Translations under genes and position numbers: made by a program
In this document: positions 52,770 through 61,415 of the stretch, piece after piece
How the letters are laid out: every line of letters begins with the position of its first letter
Numbering within the stretch: the first letter of the stretch is position 1
Assembly: GCA_017551665.1 (NCBI GenBank)
Contig: JAFZLB010000105.1
Location: forward strand, 41,575 to 105,574
Length of the DNA stretch: 64,000 bases
Origin: Lachnospiraceae bacterium
GTDB taxonomy: Bacteria > Bacillota > Clostridia > Lachnospirales > Lachnospiraceae
Reading direction: 5' to 3'
Notes under the pieces: generated by a model
The model's input: the letters and a program-made list of their open reading frames with translations, nothing else
Told to the model about the DNA's origin: nothing
Databases searched by the model: none

Positions 52770-54629
52770 ATGAAACTCTTCTACGACAAAAAAAGTAAGG
52801 ATCCCACATACTACGCGCAGCAGGGTATCCGTAATGGAGCAAAAACCACAACGCGAAACGTCAAAAACTTTGGCAAACACTCCGAACTGCTGAAAATCAC
52901 GGATGATCCTCTTGCATATGTGAAAGAAGAAATACGCAAGATGAATGAAGAATATCGCGTCGGCAAGGTTTCGTATGATGTCCGTATTGATTTCAATGAA
53001 CGCGTCAAGAAATCTGACGAGGAAGCATCCGCCTCAACGTGGTGTAACATAGGATACTTCTTTTTACAGGATGTCATGAAGGGACTTGATCTGAAATCCT
53101 TTTTCGCTGATGCGGCAAAAGGGCGTCGATTCACCTTTGACTCCTATACTATTTCACGTTTTCTGACATATGCAAGAATCCTTGACCCGGCGTCCAAATA
53201 CGCCACATGGAATCGACGCGAGACTTATTACGAACAACCTGATTTTGATTATCAGCACATCCTCCGATTCATGGATCTTCTGGAGGAACATTCTGATTCA
53301 TATCTGGAATGGCTTTATCGCAAGAGCAACGATGTTGTACAACGCAATGCCTCGATTCTTTACTACGATTGTACAAACTTCTATTGCGAATGCGAACGTG
53401 AGGATGAAGAAGTCGTGGATGAAGTAACAGGAGAAATCATTCGCGGCCTGCGTAAGTATGGTTACAGCAAAGAGCACCGCCCCAACCCCGTTGTTGAGAT
53501 GGGATTATTTATGGATGGTGATGGTATTCCGATTACCATGTGTTTGCATCCCGGGAATACAAGTGAACAGGTCACTGCCGTTCCGCTTGAAAAAGAAGTG
53601 GTGAAAATGCTGGACGGTGCTAAATTTATCTACTGTGCTGATGCAGGACTTGGTTCCTACAACATCAGAAAGTTCAACAGCCTGGGGGGAAGATCTTTTA
53701 TTATCACGCAATCGATAAAAAAGCTCGACACTGTATTGAAACAGGCTGTCTTTAATGATTATGATTATCGACTTCTTTCAAACAATGCGCCCGTCACAAT
53801 CGATAAAATGAAAACCTTCGACAAGCAGGACGAAAAGAATCTTGACCTCTATCATGACTTTGCATATAAAGTCATCAATGCTGACAAAGCTGTTGACCTC
53901 GGACTATATGACGAAAAAATCTTAAAGAACGGAAAAGTGCGCAAGGTTAAGGCAAAAGGTCTGATAAAGCAGCGGGTCATCGTTACCTTCTCCCGGAAGA
54001 TGATGGAGTACCAACGCACTGTACGCAATCGTCAGATTGAGCGCGCAAAAAAACTGCTTGCCAAAAACGATCCGGAAGAGATCAAGAAAGGTCCCAATGA
54101 TGTCAGGCGTTTTATGAAGCGTGTCGCCAAGTCTGCATCCGGAGAAAAGGCGGCAGTGTCTTATGTCATAGATGAAGCAAAGATTGCCGAAGAAGAACGG
54201 TATGATGGTTACTATGCAGTTGCCACTAATCTTGAGGATTCCGCCAAAGAAATCCTTGCAGTTTCACACAAGCGGTATCACATCGAAGAATGCTTTCGAA
54301 TCATGAAGACAAACTTTTCCGGACGCCCTATCAATCACAGGGAAGCGCGTCGGATCAAAGCCCACTTCCTGATCTGCTACACGGCACTCCTCGTATATCG
54401 TCTGTTTGAATGCAGGCTGAATCGGCAAGATACACATGTCACCCCGGATAACTTGATTACAACCTTACGGAATCTGAATGTTGTAAACATACATGATGCG
54501 GAATACCTGGCTCTTTATAACGGCAGCAAGGCATTGGACGCATTTGTGCAACTTACCGGCCTTCAGTTGGATCGTATGCATTACCGACCGAAAGATCTGA
54601 ATAAGACAATAAAAAAAATGCTCCGATAA
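52770..54629 (+). CDS. IS1634 family transposase
   Basis: DDE transposase of 619 residues, full length. Likely catalytic residues: first Asp in LYYDCTNFYCE (about 200), second Asp in YCADAGLGSYN (about 291), Glu in RYHIEECFRIMKTNF (about 506), the last in the YREK-like position. No frameshift or stop. Base composition is more AT-rich than the flanking core genes. No convincing ribosome site precedes the ATG. Confidence 0.93.
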   Translation: MKLFYDKKSKDPTYYAQQGIRNGAKTTTRNVKNFGKHSELLKITDDPLAYVKEEIRKMNEEYRVGKVSYDVRIDFNERVKKSDEEASASTWCNIGYFFLQDVMKGLDLKSFFADAAKGRRFTFDSYTISRFLTYARILDPASKYATWNRRETYYEQPDFDYQHILRFMDLLEEHSDSYLEWLYRKSNDVVQRNASILYYDCTNFYCECEREDEEVVDEVTGEIIRGLRKYGYSKEHRPNPVVEMGLFMDGDGIPITMCLHPGNTSEQVTAVPLEKEVVKMLDGAKFIYCADAGLGSYNIRKFNSLGGRSFIITQSIKKLDTVLKQAVFNDYDYRLLSNNAPVTIDKMKTFDKQDEKNLDLYHDFAYKVINADKAVDLGLYDEKILKNGKVRKVKAKGLIKQRVIVTFSRKMMEYQRTVRNRQIERAKKLLAKNDPEEIKKGPNDVRRFMKRVAKSASGEKAAVSYVIDEAKIAEEERYDGYYAVATNLEDSAKEILAVSHKRYHIEECFRIMKTNFSGRPINHREARRIKAHFLICYTALLVYRLFECRLNRQDTHVTPDNLITTLRNLNVVNIHDAEYLALYNGSKALDAFVQLTGLQLDRMHYRPKDLNKTIKKMLR

Positions 54630-54714
54630 CTTCATATACAACATTTTCTCCAATCAAAAACCGCCGAGTTGCCCATGTTTGTGGGATTCTCGGCGGTTTA
54701 ACTGTCGAAGACGG

Positions 54715-54851
54715 GAGTATAACACCTCACCGCCCTCTCGTCAAAACATTTTCATAAGAAAAAACCCCCTGTCAGGGACAGAGGGCCTTTTTCTTCGGAA
54801 ATCATTCGTTTTTTACGCCTCGACTTCGCCGTTCTTTAACTCATCAAAGCC
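54715..54851. repeat. Target-site duplication, right copy (137 bp)
   Basis: Second copy of the 52488-52624 sequence. Because the duplication spans the last 39 bp of the adjacent minus-strand gene and its terminator, that gene remained complete after insertion. Confidence 0.93.
54765..54785 (-). terminator. Terminator of the 195-aa gene
   Basis: Stem CCCCCTGTC/GACAGAGGG (one mismatch) flanked by A6 and T5 tracts, usable in both directions. An identical copy lies in the left duplication at 52538-52558. Confidence 0.8.
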
Positions 54852-55400
54852 CTTCATGACCGCGTCGTAGGTCTTCCGGGAAATCTCCGGGAGCTCTCCG
54901 CCCCAGGTCTTTTCCGCCTGCTTGTAGCCCTTTTCGAAGGCGGAACGCATTTTTTCCAACTTTTCCGGGTCATTGCCGGCCAGGGTCTTCGCAAAGTCCA
55001 GAATACGCTCGGACGTCTGCTTCACACCCCAGTAGCCGTCTTCGGAAACATCAGCCTGCGCCTGCGCCTTTGTGGCGGCATCCACGGTGAAATCACCGCT
55101 GGCGAGCTTCTGCCAGATTCCGTCGGCAAGATCAGAGGTCTTCGCCTGCTGCCCGAACATCTTCTGGATCATGTCGCGGAACTGCTGCACACGCGCCTCG
55201 GAATCGGCGAGCATCTGCTGCACCTTCTGCATGTCCGGCTTGTAGGCCTTGGCCTCGTCCGATTTCTCGTAGACGGCGGCTTCCTCCGACTGGACGGCGG
55301 CGCTTTCCTTTGCTTCCTCCGTCTTCTGCGCCTCTTTCGCAACTCCGGTCGAATACGCCGCGTAAGTTGCGGTTGCGCTTGATACGCTGTTCACATCCAT
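54813..55400 (-). CDS. Hypothetical protein with a sigma-28-type promoter
   Basis: The 195 residues begin MDVNSVSSATATYAAYSTGVA, a Ser/Thr/Ala/Val-rich start like those of flagellum-associated proteins. A Glu/Lys-rich coiled-coil-like stretch (about 25-75) and a helical C-terminal domain with GYKQAEKTWGGELPEISRKTYDAV follow. No signal peptide. AAGGAGG precedes the ATG at 55398-55400. The promoter matches the motility sigma factor, so a role in flagella or chemotaxis is a reasonable guess. I do not recognise the family by name. Confidence 0.75.
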   Translation of the reverse strand: MDVNSVSSATATYAAYSTGVAKEAQKTEEAKESAAVQSEEAAVYEKSDEAKAYKPDMQKVQQMLADSEARVQQFRDMIQKMFGQQAKTSDLADGIWQKLASGDFTVDAATKAQAQADVSEDGYWGVKQTSERILDFAKTLAGNDPEKLEKMRSAFEKGYKQAEKTWGGELPEISRKTYDAVMKGFDELKNGEVEA

Positions 55401-55464
55401 TTGAACATCACCTCCTTGTATTAAATTCGCGAAATCAAGCCAAATAGGCATTTCTCTGTTTCCT

Positions 55465-55491
55465 ATATCGGCATGTTCCGGGGAAAGTTGA
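55465..55491 (-). promoter_or_regulatory. Sigma-28 (SigD)-type promoter of the 195-aa gene
   Basis: Minus strand: -35 TCAA (55488-55491), 15-bp spacer, -10 GCCGATAT (55465-55472). The -10 is a perfect match to the SigD consensus; the -35 has one mismatch to TAAA. Confidence 0.65.
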
Positions 55492-55527
55492 GACTTATAT
55501 ATAAAAACAGATGATATGTTTTTACTG

Positions 55528-57213
55528 TCAGCCTTCCCCGATCAGCACTTCCTTCCCCCGGAAGGCAAAGCCGTAGGCGCGGATCCGCTCCGCCGGGATG
55601 CCTTTTTCGATCAGGGACGCGGCGTATTGTTTTTCTTCGATCTGTTTCAGGGCGGAGGCCACCGTGTCCTCCAAGCTTGTTTCGCCCGAGAATCTGTCCA
55701 GAACCTTAAACTCCATCAGGATGGCGTCATCCTTTGCGGGATCCTTCGGTTCTAAGCAAATGTCATAGCGCCCGAAGCCGGATTCCCGGTTGCTGGTCAG
55801 CATATAGCGGTTTCTTAAGTCCACCATCAGGCCTAAAACAAAGCCGTGATAGAAACGCTCCGGCTCGTTTTCTTCAGAAGGCTCGTTTCCCGCATCGAAA
55901 TAGGAAATCGTCGCCAGTGCCACCCGGTTCATATAGGCGTTCATGGCGCGAAGATCATTCTTTAACAGCGCTTCCAGGAACTCGTTGTAATTTGCACTCT
56001 GTCCCTGAAACCACGCCCTTACAAGGTTATCAAAAGCGATGCGGGATTCCTTATTCGTCAAAAGCAGCGTCGCCATGTTATCATCCCCAAAGGTACGGTC
56101 CCGCACCTTCAGATAACCGGATGCCACCAGCAGGCTCCAGATCGCTTCCTCGTTTTGGAACAACTGGTTGAAGACGATCTGCTCATCTAACTTGCATCGG
56201 TAGGTACCGCCGCGCAAAAGGTCTTCAAAGATCATTTTTACGCGGGGGCTGCCCCTTCGGATCAGCTCTCCCGCCAGGGCGTTGGAGGAACTGTTCGCCC
56301 AGTAGGGGCTGATAATCCCCTTATCCAGAAAGTTGGTGATGGACCAGGGGTTGTAAATGTCCTCCGTCGTGCCGAAGGTGAAGCCGTCATACCAGTCCTT
56401 CACTTCCTCCTTATTTGTCAGCCCCATCTCGTCCATGGCGGCAAAGACCTCTTCCTCCGTAAAACCGAAGGACGTCATATATTTTGGGGAAGAGGTGGAA
56501 ACCACGTCCAGATTATTCAAATCTGAGAAGATGGATTCCTTGCTGATGCGGGTCACGCCGGTGATGACGGCGCGCTCCAGATGATCGTTCGCCTTGAAGG
56601 TCGCGTTCATAAAGCCGCGCAGTAAGTCCACTGCTTCCTCCCAGAAGCCGTGCACCCATGCCTCCTGCATCGGCACATCGTATTCGTCCAAAAGGATGAT
56701 GGCTTTTTTCCCGTAATAACGGTGCAGGTAGTCGGAGAGGTTTAACAGGGACGAGGAAAAATCCGTATCATCCATGTTTTTGGAAACGGAACGGAACAGT
56801 TCCTTTTCCTCATCACTCAGGAGATCGCCCTCCAAAAGGAAGCGGAAACGCGAATAGAGCCTTGTGATGTTGGCAAAGAGATCTCTCCGGATGTTCTCAA
56901 AGTTATTTTTCTTCACCTCCGAAAAGGTCAGGAAAATCACGGGCCAGCTGCCCTGCAGCGCATGATATTCCTCATGCTCCCAGACGGAAAGCCCCTCAAA
57001 CAGATCGGCACGCCCGCTGTACTCCGTGGAGAAGAACGCCTCCAGCATGCGCATGTTCAGTGTCTTGCCGAAGCGCCGCGGACGGGTGATCAGGGTGACA
57101 ACATCATCGTTCTCCCACCATTCCCGGATGAAATCCGTCTTGTCCACGTAAAACCGGTCTCTCTCAATCAGTTCGGAAAACATCTGCCTGCCGATTGCAA
57201 CCGTTCTTCCCAT
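55528..57213 (-). CDS. AAA-ATPase-like/PD-(D/E)XK nuclease family protein
   Basis: The 561 residues have an N-terminal AAA-ATPase-like domain: YVDKTDFIREWW (about 22), P-loop-like TRPRRFGKTLNM (about 42-53) and Walker B AIILLDEYDVPMQEAW (about 175). The C-terminal PD-(D/E)XK-like nuclease domain (about 440-560) carries GFGRYDICLEPKDPAKDDAILMEFKV, with Asp and Glu-x-Lys of the nuclease core. This family is much expanded in gut anaerobes; its function is unknown. The ATG at 57211-57213 has GGAGGGG upstream. Confidence 0.9.
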   Translation of the reverse strand: MGRTVAIGRQMFSELIERDRFYVDKTDFIREWWENDDVVTLITRPRRFGKTLNMRMLEAFFSTEYSGRADLFEGLSVWEHEEYHALQGSWPVIFLTFSEVKKNNFENIRRDLFANITRLYSRFRFLLEGDLLSDEEKELFRSVSKNMDDTDFSSSLLNLSDYLHRYYGKKAIILLDEYDVPMQEAWVHGFWEEAVDLLRGFMNATFKANDHLERAVITGVTRISKESIFSDLNNLDVVSTSSPKYMTSFGFTEEEVFAAMDEMGLTNKEEVKDWYDGFTFGTTEDIYNPWSITNFLDKGIISPYWANSSSNALAGELIRRGSPRVKMIFEDLLRGGTYRCKLDEQIVFNQLFQNEEAIWSLLVASGYLKVRDRTFGDDNMATLLLTNKESRIAFDNLVRAWFQGQSANYNEFLEALLKNDLRAMNAYMNRVALATISYFDAGNEPSEENEPERFYHGFVLGLMVDLRNRYMLTSNRESGFGRYDICLEPKDPAKDDAILMEFKVLDRFSGETSLEDTVASALKQIEEKQYAASLIEKGIPAERIRAYGFAFRGKEVLIGEG

Positions 57214-57268
57214 GATCCCCTCCTGTTCTGCCCGCAGCCGACGGACAAAGCAGACCAGAAAAAACACC

Positions 57269-57294
57269 GCCGTGATATCTTATGATACCACGGC
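57269..57294 (-). terminator. Terminator of the interrupted membrane protein gene
   Basis: Eleven-bp stem with one mismatch (GCCGTG...CACGGC, loop ATAA), followed on the minus strand by GGTGTTTTTTC. Confidence 0.7.
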
Positions 57295-57381
57295 AGCGCC
57301 TGTTCTGTCACCTTTCCGGAGACTTTTGTCACGGACGGAGGAGCGCAAGTAAGCATATCGCATATTGTCCGATATGTGGTT

Positions 57382-58152
57382 TCATTCTCTTTCCCCTCTT
57401 ATTTTCTCATACGTTTCTTTGACGCTATCCGCAAAATCCCAATACATAATATCATTACACGGCGTAATGCCTTCTACCAGAATGTCTATTTGGGATTTTA
57501 GCGTTCCCTTGATTACCTCCTCTGATAACGTGTTCGCCATTCTCTCATTGATAACCAATCCGTTACGGATAAACAGATCAAATAATTCATCCGCTGACAG
57601 CCCCTGTAAGTCTTCCAACGAAAGGGGTTCCGCATCTATGCTCCATGCGGTCGGTGTGCTTGTGAACTTCTTGAAACTGACAATTCCGCCGTCCGTTGCG
57701 ACAAGCATTCTGTCGCCGAAATGAATCACATTGCGTTCCGTTCCGTCCGCGAAAACCAGTCGGATTCCCGTGATGCCCGCGTCCTCGTAGGAATCAATCA
57801 TGTGTGTGATCAGATCATTTCTCATGTCATCGTATTCATAAGTTCCGCTTCCGACCTCCCGATACCCCCCCTTCTTTGGACCATAGAACGCAAAGGTATC
57901 ATCCTTAAAAAAGGTCAGATAAAACCAATCATCCTGTGCAGGCAATTCCATCTCCCATGCGTAGGATCCGGTCACCACCCTGTCGGCACCGATCTGATGT
58001 ATCAGGCTGCGGCAACGAAGGACGGCTATGACGATCACCACGACCAACAGGCAGATGATAGGGATATATAACCAACTATCCGCTCACTTCTCTTTCTTTT
58101 TTTGTTCCGATATCTGCTCCTGCCGGTCTTCTTCCTGTTTGTTTTTGCTCAT
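57382..58152 (-). pseudogene. Membrane-anchored hypothetical protein interrupted by an in-frame TGA
   Basis: From the ATG at 58150-58152 the frame gives 22 charged residues (MSKNKQEEDRQEQISEQKKK...), then TGA (58084-58086). It then continues in the same frame with ADSWLYIPIICLL, one membrane helix and about 215 extracellular residues ending at 57382. Without the TGA the product would be a normal type II anchored protein of about 256 residues. No good start with a ribosome site exists after the TGA; a TTG at 58045-58047 lies within the helix. Probably a recent nonsense mutation. I do not recognise the extracellular domain. Confidence 0.6.
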
Positions 58153-58172
58153 GATAGTCTGCCTTTCACAGT

Positions 58173-58214
58173 CGCCATTATCGTAGAGAATCTGAACTCT
58201 CTACGATAATGGCG
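58173..58214. repeat. Perfect 17-bp inverted repeat with 8-nt loop
   Basis: CGCCATTATCGTAGAGA (58173-58189) and its exact complement (58198-58214). It is just upstream of the interrupted gene and has no poly-T on either strand, so it is not a standard terminator. It could be an operator, RNA element or transposon trace. Confidence 0.8.
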
Positions 58215-58285
58215 CATACAATGAAGTCGTTCACACTACGCAAATTACTATCAATCGTTTTCTCTTTTCAGATTGCGTATTCACA

Positions 58286-58963
58286 TCAATCTACCCGTAC
58301 CGGACTATATACGGAACGGTAGAGTTCTTTTGTATAACCTCCACTATACGGTTTCCAAATGTATCCTGTAAACTCATCAACATAGGTTTTATAGTATATC
58401 ACATAACTTCTAACCTCGTATGTCTTTGTTCCGTATATTTTCCAATACCCGGTAGACGGGATGTTAACTGATCCCCCTGTGGCTGTTTGTTGACCTATTG
58501 GTATCGAAAAAGAAACACTACCAAAATTACCGCCAAAAGAGACATTAAAACCAACGCTCGGTCCTCCGCTCTCCACATAAAACAAGGAGCCCCCAGATGT
58601 GATCCGTGTCCCACCTTTTGGCTGACCTCCAAGGAAATCTCCTGACGAAGGATACCTGTATTCAGAGTATTCTATCATGTAATCATTTGGGTCGTTTTTA
58701 GGGGATATGTTTTCAATCAACGGCTTGATAGATTGTGCGTCATAACACTCGCAGTCGGATAATGAAATCCCCAGTTTTGCAAGCTGTTCATTCATTTGAC
58801 GATTGTGTCCTCTCTCGCGTTCTTCCGCTGGCACAACACGCTCTGTCACCACAACCTTTTCCGTGCTTTCCGCCGGAGTCTCTTCTGCGGTTACAAAAAA
58901 ACCATTGCCAAGAACAACAATACACACGAGTAGCATCGAAAGAAACTGTCTTTTTGTTTTCAT
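58286..58963 (-). CDS. Secreted hypothetical protein
   Basis: The 225 residues start with a signal peptide (about 1-26, MLLVCIVVLGNGFFVTA), followed by a charged segment, one CEC pair, and a Gly/Ser/Tyr-rich beta-type C-terminal part (about 105-225). No family recognised. AT-rich compared with core genes. It lies 16 bp below the stop of the preceding secreted protein, so it is probably in the unit driven by the ECF-type promoter at 59468-59497. A GGGGG site lies about 7 bp before the ATG. Confidence 0.75.
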   Translation of the reverse strand: MKTKRQFLSMLLVCIVVLGNGFFVTAEETPAESTEKVVVTERVVPAEERERGHNRQMNEQLAKLGISLSDCECYDAQSIKPLIENISPKNDPNDYMIEYSEYRYPSSGDFLGGQPKGGTRITSGGSLFYVESGGPSVGFNVSFGGNFGSVSFSIPIGQQTATGGSVNIPSTGYWKIYGTKTYEVRSYVIYYKTYVDEFTGYIWKPYSGGYTKELYRSVYSPVRVD

Positions 58964-58979
58964 GATCCATTACCCCCTC

Positions 58980-59420
58980 TCAATAGACTGTAACTTCAGT
59001 TGATGTGCTGCTTACAGAATCCGACCCTGTTTTTCCGCTGTAGCGGGCACGGTAGGTCTTGCCGGACGTGCCGGTATAGGTCTTTGTGGCACTCACGCGC
59101 CCCGTGCCGGAAACGCTGGTACTTGCCACCTGTACCCAAGTGTTTCCGTCCTTCCGCTCAATATAGAGCGTTCCGCTTGTGTACAGATTATTATTGTTTG
59201 GCACGACCAACACCGTTGCCGTCAACCGCTTTCCGGACACATCCAAATAACAACTCGCAGTGTGTGCGCCATTCCATTTCGGACTTACTATGACGTCCAC
59301 ATCCGTTTCCCGTCCGAAAATTGCGTCTTTGGCGACCGCACTTTCCTGCGCATGTGTTTTCAGCGGAAAAAACATCGCCAAAACCAGTAATGCGCATAAC
59401 AATAGTTTTTGTTTCTTCAC
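58980..59420 (-). CDS. Secreted hypothetical protein, candidate ECF regulon member
   Basis: The 146 residues have a signal peptide (about 1-24, ending KTHAQE) and an all-beta domain rich in Ser, Thr and Gly (SGTGRVSATKTYTGTSGKTYRARYSG), similar in style to small immunoglobulin-like or DUF6147-type exported proteins; assignment is tentative. GAAGGAGGG precedes the ATG. Promoter motif upstream is shared with the large lipoprotein gene at 61416-63545. Confidence 0.75.
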   Translation of the reverse strand: MKKQKLLLCALLVLAMFFPLKTHAQESAVAKDAIFGRETDVDVIVSPKWNGAHTASCYLDVSGKRLTATVLVVPNNNNLYTSGTLYIERKDGNTWVQVASTSVSGTGRVSATKTYTGTSGKTYRARYSGKTGSDSVSSTSTEVTVY

Positions 59421-59467
59421 TTTGTTGTCCCTCCTTCTTTCTTTGAGAAAAACACCACCTACATACT

Positions 59468-59497
59468 ATTAACGTTCGATAGGCACTAAAGGGGACA
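59468..59497 (-). promoter_or_regulatory. Candidate ECF sigma promoter A
   Basis: Minus strand TGTCCCC (59491-59497), 16-bp spacer, CGTTAAT (59468-59474). The same two blocks with the same spacer occur at 63598-63627. The flanking TTT after the -35 and TATG after the -10 are also alike. Confidence 0.65.
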
Positions 59498-59511
59498 CAT
59501 TTTGGACGAAT

Positions 59512-60447
59512 TTATTGTTTTTTTATATTTTCCGCAATTCTGACTAATTCCTCCGCATCAATTCTGCCGGAGATATACAGCGGATAATCCTCTACTGATG
59601 TTATGAAGCTGTTATAACCACTTGGTCCAATAATCATTGTCGCATACGTTTCCTGAAAGGCGGTTTCATATACCTCGCTATTCGCTGTATTTACTTGCAT
59701 TGTGACACCCGGCATTGTCAACACGATGCTTATATACCAGCCTTCTTCATCATAGTATTCGTAATCAAGGGATTTTGGCTCCTCATACCTTCCCTCCAAT
59801 GTATATCCCTCCGGAATATACATCGGCTCATACAGATACATTTCTTCAACGGAGAGTTCATGATCCAGCACCGGCGTAAATTCGCTGTACTCCTGCCGGT
59901 CTGTTGAAAACCATTTCAGCACGATTGCGCGTAACTCTGCGCTTGCGGCAAGGGAAAGGCTAAAGAAGCACAGCAGCGCCGCCGCTGCGTAGGCAAACGG
60001 CCGCAGCAGCCTGCGCAGTCCGCGCCGCTTCGCGCGTCCTGCCTGTTTCTTTGTTGCTGCCTCTTGTTCAAAGCCGCGCAGGATGTGTTCTCCCGTCCGG
60101 CGCATGGCTTCCTCGGAAAGAATTTCCGTTTCCGAAAGCCCGCACACGCGCGACAGCAGCCTTGTGTAATAGCGCAGTGTACCGACAGGATACGCCACGC
60201 CATACATTTGGGTCACGTCCTCTGCGGACAGCCCGAAGCAGCACAGCCCGATGATCGCGTTTTTTGCGTCCTCCGGCAGCGCCTCCGCGCTGACGTACAG
60301 CCGCGCCGTCTGTGCCTCATCCGGTTCCACCGCTTTGTATGCTGCGAAATCCGCGGTCTCGCATGACTGGATTTCTTCGTGATACGCTTCACGAACCGCC
60401 GCCGCAAACACTGTGTCCTTTAACTTCACGCTTAAAATATCATTCAT
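59512..60447 (-). CDS. DUF4367-type anti-sigma-like membrane protein
   Basis: The 311 residues have a cytoplasmic N-terminal half, one membrane helix (about 150-172, PFAYAAAALLCFFSLSLAA) and an extracellular DUF4367-like domain (about 205-310; MYIPEGYTLEGRYEE, ITSVEDYPLYISGRIDAEELVRIAENI). This is the usual plan of the partner of an ECF sigma factor in Clostridia. The ATG overlaps the sigma factor stop by 8 bp (a GTG 3 bp earlier is possible), so the two are coupled. It should hold the sigma factor until a surface signal is sensed; the signal is unknown. Confidence 0.85.
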   Translation of the reverse strand: MNDILSVKLKDTVFAAAVREAYHEEIQSCETADFAAYKAVEPDEAQTARLYVSAEALPEDAKNAIIGLCCFGLSAEDVTQMYGVAYPVGTLRYYTRLLSRVCGLSETEILSEEAMRRTGEHILRGFEQEAATKKQAGRAKRRGLRRLLRPFAYAAAALLCFFSLSLAASAELRAIVLKWFSTDRQEYSEFTPVLDHELSVEEMYLYEPMYIPEGYTLEGRYEEPKSLDYEYYDEEGWYISIVLTMPGVTMQVNTANSEVYETAFQETYATMIIGPSGYNSFITSVEDYPLYISGRIDAEELVRIAENIKKQ

Positions 60448-60976
60448 CACTCATCATCTCCCGCAGTTTGCGTATCACACGCTGCCCTCTCTTTTTTGCG
60501 CTTTCTTCGCTGCAATGCAACATCTGTGCGATTCTTCCAAACGGCAGTTCCACCGCGTAGCGAAGATGCAGCAGCGTACGCTCCTCCTCCGACAAGGACG
60601 CGATCTGCTTCATCAATTCTTCCTTTTGCAGACCGTCAAGCGCAACATCTTCCGTCTCTGACGAGGGATCGGCGGACAGTTCCTCCGGCAATTCCTCAAA
60701 AGACGCAAGCTCCTTTCTGCGCCGCAAAAGGTCGATCGCACATCTCCTTACAATACTAACGCAGTAAGGAAGGCGTTGGGGACATGGAATTTTCCAAATC
60801 AGGTCAATTTTTTTTATGATCATCTCAAATGCCGCAGAAACAGCATCCTCCGCTGTGTCTCTGTCGGAAAGAATCTGATGCGCAACCCGAAAGAAATAAG
60901 TCCTTTCCTCCCGAAAGGTCTTTTCCACCCAGCTATGCTGTTCATCCGGCAACGCGGAAAGAAGTATCAGGAACAT
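60440..60976 (-). CDS. ECF-type sigma-70 family RNA polymerase sigma factor
   Basis: The 178 residues have region 2 (about 20-90; AHQILSDRDTAEDAVSAAFEMI) and region 4 (about 120-175; SLSEEERTLLHLRYAVELPFGRIAQMLHCSEESAKKRGQR). The start MFLILLSALPDEQ is typical for this clostridial group, although no clear ribosome site is seen. Pairs with the DUF4367 protein below. Two nearby genes carry a shared promoter-like motif and are the most likely targets. No copy of that motif precedes the sigma gene itself. Confidence 0.92.
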   Translation of the reverse strand: MFLILLSALPDEQHSWVEKTFREERTYFFRVAHQILSDRDTAEDAVSAAFEMIIKKIDLIWKIPCPQRLPYCVSIVRRCAIDLLRRRKELASFEELPEELSADPSSETEDVALDGLQKEELMKQIASLSEEERTLLHLRYAVELPFGRIAQMLHCSEESAKKRGQRVIRKLREMMSDE

Positions 60977-60994
60977 TTTTTCATTGTACCATAA

Positions 60995-61025
60995 AAGAGC
61001 ACCGGCAGCGCCGATGCTCTTTTAT
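60995..61025. terminator. Bidirectional terminator upstream of the sigma factor gene
   Basis: Nine-bp stem AAAAGAGCA/TGCTCTTTT with inner CGGC/GCCG. It ends the transcript of the small secreted protein; its base is 19 bp from the sigma factor start, leaving little space for a separate promoter. Confidence 0.8.
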
Positions 61026-61066
61026 TTCAAAGCGGCCAGTCAACATCCATTATCACACTCGATGCA

Positions 61067-61372
61067 TCATCCGGTTGAACGCGTGTATTCCAAGGCTATC
61101 CATCCTTTCTTCCCTATATTCGCTCCTTGATTCATTTTTACGTTTCTCCACAAATGCTGGTCGTATTCATACGGTGTAATTCCAAGGCAGTCAAACCCTT
61201 CTCCGTTCTGAACAAACCCCAGCACTGTGGTGTATCCATAGCTTTTTCGAAGGCACACATTTCCACCAACAACGACACCCTTTCTGCAATTGCATTCGCC
61301 AATTGCCATTGCCGGAATTGATGACATGAAAAACACGATGATTGCCATTAGTAGTGATACGATTCTTTTCAT
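61067..61372 (-). CDS. Small secreted SH3-like protein
   Basis: The 101 residues have a signal peptide (about 1-23, MAIIVFFMSSIPAMA) and a short beta-rich domain with GGNVCLRKSYGYTTVLGFVQNGEGF and GWIALEY, which resembles a bacterial SH3 domain; four Cys residues (two in CNC) may form disulfides. The ATG at 61370-61372 has GGAGAGG upstream. It follows the large lipoprotein gene by 43 bp and is probably cotranscribed from the ECF-type promoter. Confidence 0.7.
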   Translation of the reverse strand: MKRIVSLLMAIIVFFMSSIPAMAIGECNCRKGVVVGGNVCLRKSYGYTTVLGFVQNGEGFDCLGITPYEYDQHLWRNVKMNQGANIGKKGWIALEYTRSTG

Positions 61373-61415
61373 ATGACCCTCTCCTTTCATTTTCAGTTTT
61401 TCCCTGACCGCTTTA

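Larger units (their letters stand above)
52625..54714 (+). mobile_element. IS1634-type insertion sequence, 2,090 bp, intact
   Basis: Bounded on both sides by the 137-bp direct repeat. The ends share CAGTTAAA as inverted repeats placed symmetrically 10 bp inside each end (52635-52642 and 54697-54704), with further GCCGCC/GCCGAG similarity. It carries one full-length transposase. IS1634 in Mycoplasma is known for long, variable target duplications, which fits. Hairpins near both ends may insulate it from outside transcription. Confidence 0.9.

Noticed and set aside
58084-58086. Selenocysteine at the in-frame TGA.
   Set aside because: No selenocysteine element is evident, the codon lies in a charged tail without redox context, and no selA, selB or selC is in the window; mutation is simpler.
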